From the NCBI GenBank assembly GCA_030684935.1, contig JAUXXH010000024.1, positions 1 through 34,050 on the forward strand: 34,050 nucleotides of DNA, given 5' to 3'. This DNA comes from Pseudolabrys sp. GTDB taxonomy: Bacteria; Pseudomonadota; Alphaproteobacteria; Rhizobiales; Xanthobacteraceae. How positions within the stretch are numbered: position 1 is the first letter of the stretch; every line of letters starts with the position of its first letter. Under the pieces are notes generated by a model. The model searched no databases. It saw only the letters and a program-made list of their open reading frames with translations, and was not told where the DNA came from. The translations under genes and the position numbers were made by a program. Of this stretch, positions 24,251 to 32,953 are shown piece by piece.

Positions 24251-25105
24251 TCAGGCCACCGCACAGCCTGTCTCGAACCGGCAGAATTTCTGGATCGCGC
24301 CAAACAGCTCGCCGGTGTCGGCTGACTTTCGGAGCACATGGACCGCGCCCGGCCGGCCGCAAATCGGCTCCCTCAGCGTCTGCTCGGTGCGTTCGCCGAG
24401 GGTCTGACCGGTGATGACGATGACCGGAACGCTCGCGGCGGTGGGTGTCCGGCGTAGCCGGAACAGCAGATACAGCGCGTCGCCATCCGGCATCGCATAG
24501 TCGGTGACGATGACGCTCGGCCGCGCCTTGCAGGCCAGGCGGTAGGCATCGGCGGCGTTGTTGGCATACAGGGTATCGACGCCACGCGCCGCGAGCTTGC
24601 CGGCGATGAAGTGCTCGATGGCCGGGTCGTCATCGACCACCAGAACGCGCGGATGCAGCGGCACGCTCGGGGCTGCCGCCCTTCTGTCCACGCGGGCGAT
24701 CATCGGCGCCAGATCCGGATAGATTTCGCCCAATGTGAATTTGATGAACTTCCAGAAATCGGGTCCCTTGCGGCCGAACCGCACGCCGAGACTGTTGCAT
24801 CGTTCGACTGTCGCCGGATCGGAATAGCCGGAGACCACAACCGCCTCGATCCGCCGTCCGTCCAAACTGAAAAGACGGGTGCATACCGTGATGCCGTCCA
24901 CGTCCGGCAGATTGACGTCGACGATCATGACGTCGGGCCGGCTACGCCGCGCCTTGATCAGAAGCTGAACGCCGTTCACCGCGGTCTCGACCTTGAAGCC
25001 CATCTTGCCGCAATAATCGGAGAGCAGTCGCACGATCGCCGGGTCGTCATCGGCGATCAGGATTTTCGGTGCCAGCGTCTCTTGCAGAGTCAGAGTCGTC
25101 CCCAT
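24251..25105 (-). CDS. Response regulator with two receiver domains, no output domain
   Basis: This 284-residue protein consists of two CheY-like receivers. REC1 (about 13-130) has acidic residues D19-D21, phosphoacceptor D63 in IVDVNLPD, and VVSGYSD. REC2 (about 152-275) has D158-D160, phosphoacceptor D202 in TDYAMPD, T232 in VITGQT, and the conserved lysine K260. There is no DNA-binding, GGDEF or other output part, so signalling must go through protein contact or as a phosphate relay. No histidine kinase gene is in the window. It is transcribed away from the wecB-nfrB-nfrA operon across a 303-base gap, making it a candidate regulator of that operon or of its products. This role is inference from position only. 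Confidence 0.9.
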   Translation of the reverse strand: MGTTLTLQETLAPKILIADDDPAIVRLLSDYCGKMGFKVETAVNGVQLLIKARRSRPDVMIVDVNLPDVDGITVCTRLFSLDGRRIEAVVVSGYSDPATVERCNSLGVRFGRKGPDFWKFIKFTLGEIYPDLAPMIARVDRRAAAPSVPLHPRVLVVDDDPAIEHFIAGKLAARGVDTLYANNAADAYRLACKARPSVIVTDYAMPDGDALYLLFRLRRTPTAASVPVIVITGQTLGERTEQTLREPICGRPGAVHVLRKSADTGELFGAIQKFCRFETGCAVA

Positions 25106-25408
25106 GTCGTCTCCCAGCGCGCGTCATCGCTGTGAACAGCGATCGCGCCGATAGGCCGTCAAAAATATTAACGGTCTGATGCCGGCGGCGGCACACTGTG
25201 GCGACTGCGTAGGCGCGCGATGCGTAGCCACTTCTACTGACGCGTAGTTCCTCTAATTGGCGAAGTTCCTTTGCTTCTGTAGCAAGAAATCCTGTTGTGG
25301 GGCTTGGGAGACGTCTGTGTTTGTAGCGTGTGTAAAACGGCTTTGTCGTTGTCGACCGTTGCTGAATCGCGTGCAGATCAGTCGTGCGGCCGCAGGCTTG
25401 CGGTACTC
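25106..25408. promoter_or_regulatory. Divergent intergenic region between double-receiver gene and wecB-nfrB-nfrA
   Basis: This 303-base region must contain the promoters for both sides. GCGTAG occurs three times between about 25205 and 25245 (TGCGTAGGC, TGCGTAGCC, CGCGTAGTT), which could be protein-binding repeats. The right part is lower in GC. Exact promoter elements cannot be assigned. Confidence 0.35.
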
Positions 25409-26590
25409 ATGAACATGCACAGCCCGCAACGCATCCGTTGCGCCTGCGTGGTCGGCACACGCCCCGAAGTCATCAAGATGGCGCCGGTCATCCGCCGGCT
25501 GCAGCGATCCATCTGGGCTGAGCCGTTCGTCATCACCACGGGTCAGCAGGACGATCTGCTGGCCAAGGCGCTCGGCGATTTTCACCTCAAGCCCGATCAC
25601 GTCATTCCTTACGACGCCAAAGGCAAAAGTATCGTTCCGGTCCTTGCGTCGATCGCGGGAAAACTTGACGGGCTGCTGGCAGACCTCAGGCCGGCTTGGG
25701 TGCTGGCGCAGGGCGATACCACTTCGGTGTTCGCGGCGGCGCTGGCGGCCTTCTACCGCGGCATTCCCTTTGTCCACGTCGAAGCCGGATTGCGTACCGG
25801 CGATCTGACGGCGCCGTTTCCCGAAGAATACCACCGGCGCGCCATCGCGGTGTCGACGGCGCTGCATTGCGCGCCGACTGAGTCGGCGGCGCAGCATCTG
25901 CGCCACGAGAATATCGCCGAACGCCAGATTCTGGTGACGGGCAACACGGTGATCGATGCGCTGCTGGAGATGGCAGCGACCAAGCCCGCGCCGCCGGCCG
26001 GCTTTCCGAAAGGGCGGCGTACCATCCTGCTGACGGCGCACCGGCGCGAGAATTTCGGCGAGCCGCTGCGCGAGGCGCTGACCGCGATCCGCAGCTTCGT
26101 CGATGCGGCGCCGGATACCGCGGTGTTCTTTCCGGTCCATCCCAATCCGGCGGCGCGATCGATCGCGCATCAGGTGTTGTCCAATCACGAACGCATCGTT
26201 CTGACCGAGCCGGTCGGCTACGGCGAGATCGTCGGCGCCATGCAGAACGCCTGGCTGGTCGTCACAGACAGCGGCGGCCTGCAGGAGGAGGCGCCGGCTT
26301 TGGGCAAACCGGTGCTGGTGCTGCGCGATGTGACCGAGCGGCCCGAGGCGGTCGCATCGGGCGCCGTGCGGCTGGTCGGCACCGCGCGCCGTCACGTGTT
26401 TCAGGCGCTCGCCAGTCTGCACAGCGACGCCGCCGCCTACGCGCGGATGGCCAGGCCGGTGTTTCCCTACGGCGACGGGCACGCTGCGCAGCGGATTGTC
26501 GAGGCTCTGAAAGACCGACGGGCCGTTCGCACGGACGCCAGCGCTTGCGCGACGGTGCAACAGCAGGGGGCTGGCATATGGATGCAATAA
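25409..26590 (+). CDS. wecB: UDP-N-acetylglucosamine 2-epimerase (non-hydrolysing)
   Basis: The 393-residue cytoplasmic enzyme interconverts UDP-GlcNAc and UDP-ManNAc. It shows the whole family pattern: VVGTRPEVIKMAP near residues 14-26, D103 in QGDTTS, E125 in HVEAGLRTGD, E139/E140 in FPEEYHR, H211 in LLTAHRRENFG, and FFPVHPNP. SDSGGLQEE appears here as TDSGGLQEEAPALGKPVLVL, and the UDP-site closes with RDVTERPEA. All known catalytic acids and the histidine are present. The start at ATG 25409 fits the family; ATG 25415 is also possible. Its stop overlaps the start of the nfrB-like gene by 13 bases, so it supplies UDP-ManNAc most likely for that glycosyltransferase. Confidence 0.93.
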   Translation: MNMHSPQRIRCACVVGTRPEVIKMAPVIRRLQRSIWAEPFVITTGQQDDLLAKALGDFHLKPDHVIPYDAKGKSIVPVLASIAGKLDGLLADLRPAWVLAQGDTTSVFAAALAAFYRGIPFVHVEAGLRTGDLTAPFPEEYHRRAIAVSTALHCAPTESAAQHLRHENIAERQILVTGNTVIDALLEMAATKPAPPAGFPKGRRTILLTAHRRENFGEPLREALTAIRSFVDAAPDTAVFFPVHPNPAARSIAHQVLSNHERIVLTEPVGYGEIVGAMQNAWLVVTDSGGLQEEAPALGKPVLVLRDVTERPEAVASGAVRLVGTARRHVFQALASLHSDAAAYARMARPVFPYGDGHAAQRIVEALKDRRAVRTDASACATVQQQGAGIWMQ

Positions 26591-28083
26591 CAGCGGTGAT
26601 CCTCGAATATCGTTTCTATATCGAAATCACGGCCATCGTCATTGCTTCCATCACGGCAATTTCGAGCGTCGACGATATCTTTGTCGACCTCTATTACTGG
26701 TGCCTGAAGCTGTTCGGCCGCCAGGACAAGAAGGACCGGGCGCTGGCCCAGTCGATTTCCGACGCCGCCGACATGCCGGAGCGGCCATTCGCGATCATGG
26801 TGCCGGCCTGGCACGAGCATGAAGTCATCTATTCGATGCTGACGACGAATTTCCGGCTGCTGGCCTACCGGAATTATCACTATTTCATCGGCGTCTACCG
26901 CAACGACACGGCGACGATTGCCGAGGTGGAGCGGGCGAAGGTGGAGTGCCCCAATGTGCATATGGTCGTCGTGCCGCGCGACGGACCGACCAGCAAGGCC
27001 GACTGCCTCAACATCATCCTCGCCGCCATTCTCGACTACGAGGAGGAGCTGGGCGGTCCCTTCGCCGGTATCGCCTTGCACGATGCGGAAGATTTCATTC
27101 ATCCGCATGAAATGTCGGTGTTCAACTCGCTGATCGGCACCCAGTACGATTTCGTCCAGTTGCCGGTGTTTTCGTTCAACCAGTCGCTGCGCGACGTGGT
27201 CGGCGGCATTTACATGGACGAATTCGCCGAGGTCCATACCAAGGACCTTTTGGTGCGCAAGCATCTCAGCGGACTGATCCCCTGCGCCGGCGTGTCGGCC
27301 TGCTTCAGCCGCGACGCCGTCGTTGCACTGGCCGAGAACAACATGGGGGCGATGTTCCAGATCACCAGCTTCACGGAAGACTACGACATCGCCTTCCGCC
27401 TGCGTGCGCTCGGCCTGCGGACGACCTTCGTGTCGTGTCCGGTCAACTACACCATCGACATGCACCGCGAGACCGTGACGCCGGTCTACGTCAAGCGCCA
27501 GTTGCCGATCGCCACCCGCGAGTTTTTCCCATCGAAGATCCGCGCCGCCTACCGCCAGCGCGCGCGCTGGCTGATCGGCATCGTGTTTCAGGGCACTTCG
27601 TCGCACGGCTGGTCCGGCAACTGGGGTACCCGCTATTTCCTGGTGCGCGACCGCAAGGGCATCTTCACCGGGCCGACCGTGATCGTCGGCTACTTCGTGA
27701 TGCTCAACCTGATCCTGATCCAGATGTATCTGCAAACCTATGCGCGGGGCACCGATCACGCGTTCGTGCTGCTCTCGCAGTATTACGTCATGCTGCTGTT
27801 TTTCGTGAACCTGATCTTTCTGGTCTGGCGCATCGCTCACCGGATGTATTTCACCGCCCGGATCTACGACTGGCGCCACGGCATCGTCGCGGCGCCGCGC
27901 CTGATCGTCGCCAACTTCGTCAATTTCTTTGCCGCCTGGCGGGCGACGTACATCTACCTCAACCACATGATCACCGGCAGTCCGCTCATCTGGGACAAGA
28001 CCGCCCATTCCTACCCCATCAAGCTGCGCAAGGAAGCCGCCGTTCCCGCGCCGGACGGCATGATCCTCGTGCCGGTCCGGTGA
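26578..28083 (+). CDS. nfrB: NfrB-like inner-membrane glycosyltransferase (family GT2), short form
   Basis: This 501-residue membrane enzyme has an N-terminal hydrophobic helix (about 14-38) and a GT2 catalytic domain with HDAED (168-172), TED (266-268) and QRARW (327-331). These are the acidic and Q-x-x-R-W signatures of processive sugar polymerases. At least two membrane helices follow (about 366-385 and 400-420), then the WDKTAHSYP block (472-480) seen in NfrB proteins. E. coli NfrB, needed for phage N4 adsorption, polymerises a ManNAc-type exopolysaccharide and has an additional C-terminal MshEN domain that binds c-di-GMP. Here the protein ends soon after the WDKT block, so that domain is missing. 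AGGGGG lies eight bases before the ATG. It is coupled to wecB and nfrA. Confidence 0.88.
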   Translation: MDAITAVILEYRFYIEITAIVIASITAISSVDDIFVDLYYWCLKLFGRQDKKDRALAQSISDAADMPERPFAIMVPAWHEHEVIYSMLTTNFRLLAYRNYHYFIGVYRNDTATIAEVERAKVECPNVHMVVVPRDGPTSKADCLNIILAAILDYEEELGGPFAGIALHDAEDFIHPHEMSVFNSLIGTQYDFVQLPVFSFNQSLRDVVGGIYMDEFAEVHTKDLLVRKHLSGLIPCAGVSACFSRDAVVALAENNMGAMFQITSFTEDYDIAFRLRALGLRTTFVSCPVNYTIDMHRETVTPVYVKRQLPIATREFFPSKIRAAYRQRARWLIGIVFQGTSSHGWSGNWGTRYFLVRDRKGIFTGPTVIVGYFVMLNLILIQMYLQTYARGTDHAFVLLSQYYVMLLFFVNLIFLVWRIAHRMYFTARIYDWRHGIVAAPRLIVANFVNFFAAWRATYIYLNHMITGSPLIWDKTAHSYPIKLRKEAAVPAPDGMILVPVR

Positions 28084-28090
28084 CATCATC

Positions 28091-30502
28091 ATGGGCAACA
28101 TCATGAAGCCGTTGGCGCTGCCGGTCGCTGTGGTGAGTGCGCTGTTGTGTACAACCGCGCCTTTCCTGAACGAAAGTGCGCGCGCCGAAACGGGGCCGGC
28201 CATGGCCGACGATGCGAAGCCGACCGATGCCGCGATCATTGCGGCGCGCAAGGCCCTTGCCGCAGAGCCCGACAGCGAGGATGCGGTCAGGACATTGGTC
28301 GACGCGCTGGCGCGCGCCGGTCGCACCGCCGATGCGGTGGCGGAGGCCGATCGCTTCGCCAGCCGCGGCACGGCCACGGCGGCGCTGCGGGCGCAGCGCG
28401 GCTTTTTGCGGCGGCAGATCAACGATGCCCGCGGCGCTACGGAGGATTTCACCGCGGCGTTGCTGGGGGCCGGACTGGCCGACGAGCAGCGGCGCAATGT
28501 ACAGGCCGGCCTGGTTGAGGCCCAGGCGGCGGATGCGCAGAACGAACTCGACCGCGCCCAAGGCGATCTGGGGCGCGGCGAGTTCATCCGCGCCGCCGAA
28601 CAGGCGCAACTCATTCTGGTGAGCCATCCGAAATCCGACCTGGCCATGCGCATCCGCATCGAGGCTTTGGCCGGCGCCGGGCGCAAGCAGGAGGCGTTGG
28701 CTGACGCCGACCGGTTCGTGAGCACGACAACCGACAATGCGGTGTTGCTGGCGCAGCGCGGTTTTCTGCGGCGCGAGATGAACAACCCGAGCGGCGCCGC
28801 CGAGGATTTCGCCGCGGCCTTGACCGGCGACGGGCTGACGCCGGAGCAGCGCCGCAATGTGGTGGCGTCACTCACTGAGGCCGAGGCGGCGGAGACGCAG
28901 AACCGCATTGATCGTGCCGCCGCCGCGGTCGCGCAGCGAAAATTCGACGTGGCGTCGGCGGAGAGCGAGCAGGCACTGGCGCGGGCGCCGAACTCAGAGG
29001 CGGCCATTCGCGTGCGCATCGACGCGCTGTCGCGGACCGGCCGCAAGAAGCAGGCGGTTGCCGAGGCGGATCGATTCATCGCCCGTCACAAAGCCAGTCC
29101 GGCGCTGCATGCACAGCGCGGGTACCTCCGCCACGAACTGCGCAACACCGCAGGTGCCATTGAGGATTTCAATGCGGCGCTGGCCGGCGATGGGCTGTCG
29201 GCCGCCGAGCGGCGCAATGTCGAGGCCGCATTGGCCGAGGCGCGAACGGCGGAGCGGCAAGGTGCCGCCGATGCCGCGCGGGCCCGCGCGTTGCGCGATC
29301 CGAATTCCGGGAACGCCGCAGGCTGGGTCTATGCCAAGCGTGGTTTCGAGCGTCGCGACGCCGGCGACTTCCGCGGCGCGATGGAGGACTTCGACGCCGC
29401 GCTGGCGCGGCGCGATCTGCCGCCGCAATCGGTGCCGAATGTCCGCTACGCGCGGGCGGAGGCTGCGGCGATGCTGGCCCAGGCCAATGGCGAGCCGCAT
29501 TTGGCGGAAGCCTCGTACCGCGAGTTTCTCGAGACCGAACCGGCGCAGGCCGATGCGTGGTTTAAGCTCGGCTATCTGATGCTGCAGCGGGACCAGCGGC
29601 CGCAGGGCGCCGATGCGCTGAACAGGGGTCTGGCGCTGCGCCCGGTCGGCACGGCCTACCTCGACGCAGCCAACGCCTACATCTTCGCCAATGCGCCGCT
29701 GGCCTCGAAATTCTACCGCGATGGGCTGGATCGCTATTACGCCGGCGATTCTTCACTCGCCGGCCGGTCATCGGTCGAGATGGAGCGCATCAAGAACGAA
29801 GTGGTCGAGGCCGACGCCACGGTCAGAACCACCGTCTCGTTCGGCGGCATCAGCGGCCGTCCGGAAGCGGCCGGCGGCAGCAACGGCATGATCGGGGCCG
29901 AGACGCGGATGCGCTTCGACGCGCGCTATCTGCCGGCGGTGGCGGGACTGGAAGCCTTTGCCCGCGGGCTGAGCGGCAAGGATGCCAACGGCGAGCGCGA
30001 AACGGAGACCGCGGTCGGGCTGCGCTATCGCCCGATCTATGGCCTCAATCTTTACTTCGGCGGCTCGGTCAATCACTTCTTCGAGCCGGATGCCAACACC
30101 CAGTTCGTGGTCAGCTGGGGGCTCGGACTTGGCTCCGATGCCTATCCCTATCAGTCGGGATGGCAGCCCTATTGGGACTTCGGCACCTTCGGCGCCTGGC
30201 GCACCGGCGACGGCCGCGTGCTGGAAGACACGCGGGGCAATCTCGGCTTTATGTACCAGTTCCGCACGCCGGTTCGCGCCGCCGTCGGGCCGACCGTGCT
30301 GGCCGTCGCCGGTTACGACAACCAGGCGACAACGCAGTGGGCGGCCGGCATCGGCCCGAGCGTGCTCGCTTATGTCTGGCTTGGCGGCGACCGCTACCGC
30401 TCCTACGACATGCTGCTCAGCCTGCAGGTCGCCTATATCCTCAGCATCGGCGACGACGAGCGCCAGCGCGGCTGGCGCGGTCAGGTGGCGATGACGTTCT
30501 AA
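28091..30502 (+). CDS. nfrA: NfrA-like TPR/outer-membrane beta-barrel export protein
   Basis: This 803-residue exported protein is the partner of NfrB. A signal peptide covers about residues 1-32 (KPLALPVAVVSALLC then ESARAETG). Residues about 60-500 are TPR-like helices, including three near-identical units spaced exactly 120 residues (AQRGFLRRQ, AQRGFLRRE and AQRGYLRHE at 101, 221 and 341). The C-terminal part (about 580-803) is rich in alternating aromatic strands, such as LNLYFGGSVNHFF and WQPYWDFGTFGAW, and ends in VAMTF, a beta-barrel-type terminus. E. coli NfrA is the outer-membrane phage N4 receptor and polysaccharide exporter. The gene follows nfrB after seven bases. The final four bases overlap the convergent amidase gene. 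Confidence 0.85.
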   Translation: MGNIMKPLALPVAVVSALLCTTAPFLNESARAETGPAMADDAKPTDAAIIAARKALAAEPDSEDAVRTLVDALARAGRTADAVAEADRFASRGTATAALRAQRGFLRRQINDARGATEDFTAALLGAGLADEQRRNVQAGLVEAQAADAQNELDRAQGDLGRGEFIRAAEQAQLILVSHPKSDLAMRIRIEALAGAGRKQEALADADRFVSTTTDNAVLLAQRGFLRREMNNPSGAAEDFAAALTGDGLTPEQRRNVVASLTEAEAAETQNRIDRAAAAVAQRKFDVASAESEQALARAPNSEAAIRVRIDALSRTGRKKQAVAEADRFIARHKASPALHAQRGYLRHELRNTAGAIEDFNAALAGDGLSAAERRNVEAALAEARTAERQGAADAARARALRDPNSGNAAGWVYAKRGFERRDAGDFRGAMEDFDAALARRDLPPQSVPNVRYARAEAAAMLAQANGEPHLAEASYREFLETEPAQADAWFKLGYLMLQRDQRPQGADALNRGLALRPVGTAYLDAANAYIFANAPLASKFYRDGLDRYYAGDSSLAGRSSVEMERIKNEVVEADATVRTTVSFGGISGRPEAAGGSNGMIGAETRMRFDARYLPAVAGLEAFARGLSGKDANGERETETAVGLRYRPIYGLNLYFGGSVNHFFEPDANTQFVVSWGLGLGSDAYPYQSGWQPYWDFGTFGAWRTGDGRVLEDTRGNLGFMYQFRTPVRAAVGPTVLAVAGYDNQATTQWAAGIGPSVLAYVWLGGDRYRSYDMLLSLQVAYILSIGDDERQRGWRGQVAMTF

Positions 30503-32829
30503 CGCGGCAGCGGGCCGAACGCCGGCGGCGGCACGCGCCGCTTGGACGCCGCTTCGTACGACGACGCGATGGCCAGCAGGGTGTCCTCCTTGCCCGGTTC
30601 GGCGCGGAACACCAGCGAAAACGGCAGGCCGGGGGCGGGGATCGCCGTCGGCCTGTCGGACGCCTGCGAGACATAGCGCTTGCCGTCATCGCTCAGCTTG
30701 TAGACCGGGTCGTAGGCAGTGGTGACGTAGCCGGCCGGCACCAGCATTTCGGTTAGGCCGGCGTTCGGCCCGCTCAGCGATTCCGGGCTGAGGTTGCTGG
30801 CGATGTTGTACTGATAGGCGTGGCCGATCAGGCCGGGCGGCCACGGCGTGTGCAGCCGCACCAGCGCGTCGAGTTTGTTCTCGAGGATCACCATCATGTC
30901 GGCGCGGCGCAGCAGCTCGCGCAACATGATGCGCTCGTTGACGCCCTGCCGGCCGCCGAGCGGATTGCGCGGGTCGCCGATCTCTTCCCAGTTCAGGAAG
31001 GCGGCGCGCTGGTCGTCGCCCCAGAACTTGGAGCGGCGGTTGAGCTCCTTGAAATCGATCAGCGTCTCGGTGAAGCCTTTTGCTTTCCAGTCGGCGGCGC
31101 GGCGGCCGAGATACTGCGGAATATGGAAGCGGAAGGTATTGGCCAGCTCCTGATGCTGAATGGTGGCGAGGCTGAGATTGGACGGCGGGTCGATCAGCCC
31201 GTCCGCCAGCGCCACGCAATAGTCGATCGGCTGCATGGTGCCGCTGCCGAACACCTTGCCCGGCAGGAATTCGGTCGGGACGATCGCCGCGGCGAAATCC
31301 TTGAACACCGGCTGGCCATCGGCGCCGAGCCGGAACAGGAGGTCGGGCATGAAGACCGGCACCAGTCGCGCCAGCGCGCGGCGGAAGTCGACCGTCATCG
31401 GCGCGATGTCGGGATCGGCCTGCCAGAGCGGATCGCCGGACTCGACCAGCGTGGCGCCGAGATGGCCGCCGAGGACCGTCTTGATCTCTTTGGTGGCGGC
31501 ATCGACGATCGGCTGCTCGGTTTTCGATCCCTTCGGATAGACCATCGACTCGCGGATGACGCCGAGGCGAAGGCCCTTCAGCGCGCCGGCCGCGCCATTG
31601 CCGGTGGCATGCTGGGCGTAGCCGCCTTCCAGCACCGAGGACCGTGGCACCGTGGTGTAGACGTCGCGCGGATCGTAATAGCCGTTGTCGGCATCCTTCA
31701 GCGCGTCGAGCACCTTGGCGCAATCGCCGATGTGCAGGCAGTGAATGCCGGTGCGGTCGCAATAGATGTCGGCGCCGATGGCGCCGCCGTCGAAGCCGAG
31801 CATCGCCTTGTGCGGCAGGATCAGCGCCACCGCGTTGTGGTTCGACGGGCCGCGGCACGAGGCGCGGGTTTCCTCGCCGAGGCTCGCCATCACCATGTTG
31901 GTCGAGACCGACAGCGCCGAGCCGGAGCTGGAGCCGAGCGAGGCGGAGCGCGTGGTATCGTAAGGGTTGGACGGATTGCCGCCCCAGGTGCTGCGCTGAT
32001 AGCCGAGCGTCGAGGGCAGCACCTTGTCCGGCTTGTGGCGGCCGCCGGGATCGCCGGCGCGGCCGTTATATTCGGTGTTGATCGCCTTGGCGAAGATGAT
32101 GGCGCCCTTGTTGCGCAATTGTTCGACCAGCAGATGGTCGCGCGCCGGAAAGTCGATGTCATAGGCGGCATCGCCGCCGCCGGTCGAGCGCATGTCCTTG
32201 GTGTCGAACGGATCCTTGAACGAGAACACCACGCCGTACATCGGCATCTTCTCGAGATCGGGATTGCGGCCGAAGGCGGCGTCGAGTTCGGCGGCGCGCT
32301 CCAGTGCGTCGGGCTGCTGGCGGAAGTATTCGCACACCGGCGGTGCGCCGGCCGGCAATGGCCCCTTCGACGGATGAAGATCGTAATCGCCGCGGCACAC
32401 GGCGGAACGCTCGCCGCGGATGTTGAGGGTGCCGAGCGCATTGACCTGTCCGGCATTGGGGATGCCGGCGATCATGCCGAACTGCTGCTGGGCTGACGGG
32501 TCCGACGCCGTCGCCTCCATGCGGCCGTACTCGATCGGCGGCCCCTTGTAGCGTTCAAGATCCGGCAGGATGGTCGATGCCTTCACGGTCTTGGTCGGAA
32601 ACCTGAGCGGCGCGCCGCCGCGCACGGTGCCGGTCGCTGCCGGCACATCGGCGCCATCGGCTGTGACCAGCATGCTGGCGACGCCATTGAAGGCGCGGAC
32701 CCGCGCCAGATAATGTTCGACCGTCGCCTTGCACGTGGTCTGGCCCGCACGGATGGCGGCGTGGAATTCGTCGATCGTCGCTTCCTCGATACGAAACGAG
32801 GCTTCCGTCGGCGCGGTTGTTTGTTTCAT
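30499..32829 (-). CDS. Amidase-signature family hydrolase, large form
   Basis: The 776-residue protein carries the amidase-signature triad: lysine about 205 in VVFSFKDPFDTKDM, cis-serine in LGSSSGSALS (about 299-308), and nucleophile serine about 324 in EETRASCRGPS. It should hydrolyse an amide, though glycine residues usual next to the nucleophile (GGS) are here A-S. At 776 residues it is much longer than the common 450-520: extra sequence lies before the lysine (about 60-195) and in the middle and C-terminal parts. No signal peptide is evident. I prefer the ATG at 32827-32829 (MKQTTAPTEASF) over ATG 32883, which would leave less space to the divergent formamidase gene. Substrate unknown. 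Confidence 0.82.
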   Translation of the reverse strand: MKQTTAPTEASFRIEEATIDEFHAAIRAGQTTCKATVEHYLARVRAFNGVASMLVTADGADVPAATGTVRGGAPLRFPTKTVKASTILPDLERYKGPPIEYGRMEATASDPSAQQQFGMIAGIPNAGQVNALGTLNIRGERSAVCRGDYDLHPSKGPLPAGAPPVCEYFRQQPDALERAAELDAAFGRNPDLEKMPMYGVVFSFKDPFDTKDMRSTGGGDAAYDIDFPARDHLLVEQLRNKGAIIFAKAINTEYNGRAGDPGGRHKPDKVLPSTLGYQRSTWGGNPSNPYDTTRSASLGSSSGSALSVSTNMVMASLGEETRASCRGPSNHNAVALILPHKAMLGFDGGAIGADIYCDRTGIHCLHIGDCAKVLDALKDADNGYYDPRDVYTTVPRSSVLEGGYAQHATGNGAAGALKGLRLGVIRESMVYPKGSKTEQPIVDAATKEIKTVLGGHLGATLVESGDPLWQADPDIAPMTVDFRRALARLVPVFMPDLLFRLGADGQPVFKDFAAAIVPTEFLPGKVFGSGTMQPIDYCVALADGLIDPPSNLSLATIQHQELANTFRFHIPQYLGRRAADWKAKGFTETLIDFKELNRRSKFWGDDQRAAFLNWEEIGDPRNPLGGRQGVNERIMLRELLRRADMMVILENKLDALVRLHTPWPPGLIGHAYQYNIASNLSPESLSGPNAGLTEMLVPAGYVTTAYDPVYKLSDDGKRYVSQASDRPTAIPAPGLPFSLVFRAEPGKEDTLLAIASSYEAASKRRVPPPAFGPLPR

Positions 32830-32953
32830 GGCAACACTGTTTCCGTGTGGGCGACCTGCGAGCATCGTTAGCTTTGCAGTCATGCGGCGATCTATTCAAC
32901 CCCGCTTGCGCGCAATACAGTATCCCAGCCGGAGCGGCTTTCAGGAGACGAAA

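Noticed and set aside
25253..26587. 444-codon minus-strand frame opposite wecB
   Set aside because: It is antisense to a gene with complete catalytic motifs, is rich in Arg/Gln/His and has no domain.
26467..29079. 870-codon open frame on the minus strand opposite nfrB/nfrA
   Set aside because: It runs antisense through two well-recognised genes, is low-complexity (Ala/Ser/Arg then His/Asp/Val-rich) and has no motif; this is a typical high-GC shadow frame.
28391..29470. CRISPR array or DNA tandem repeat
   Set aside because: The 360-base periodicity is a coding TPR-like repeat of 120 residues in nfrA; there are no short repeats with unique spacers anywhere in the window.
30820..32496. 558-codon plus-strand frame opposite the amidase gene
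   Set aside because: It is an antisense shadow of the amidase with repetitive Ala/Arg/Val/Asp composition; the amidase strand shows the catalytic triad.
32729..32953. N-terminal extension of the formamidase with ATG at 32729
   Set aside because: It would overlap the amidase start on the other strand and has no family similarity; TTG at 32954 has AGGAG at ideal spacing.
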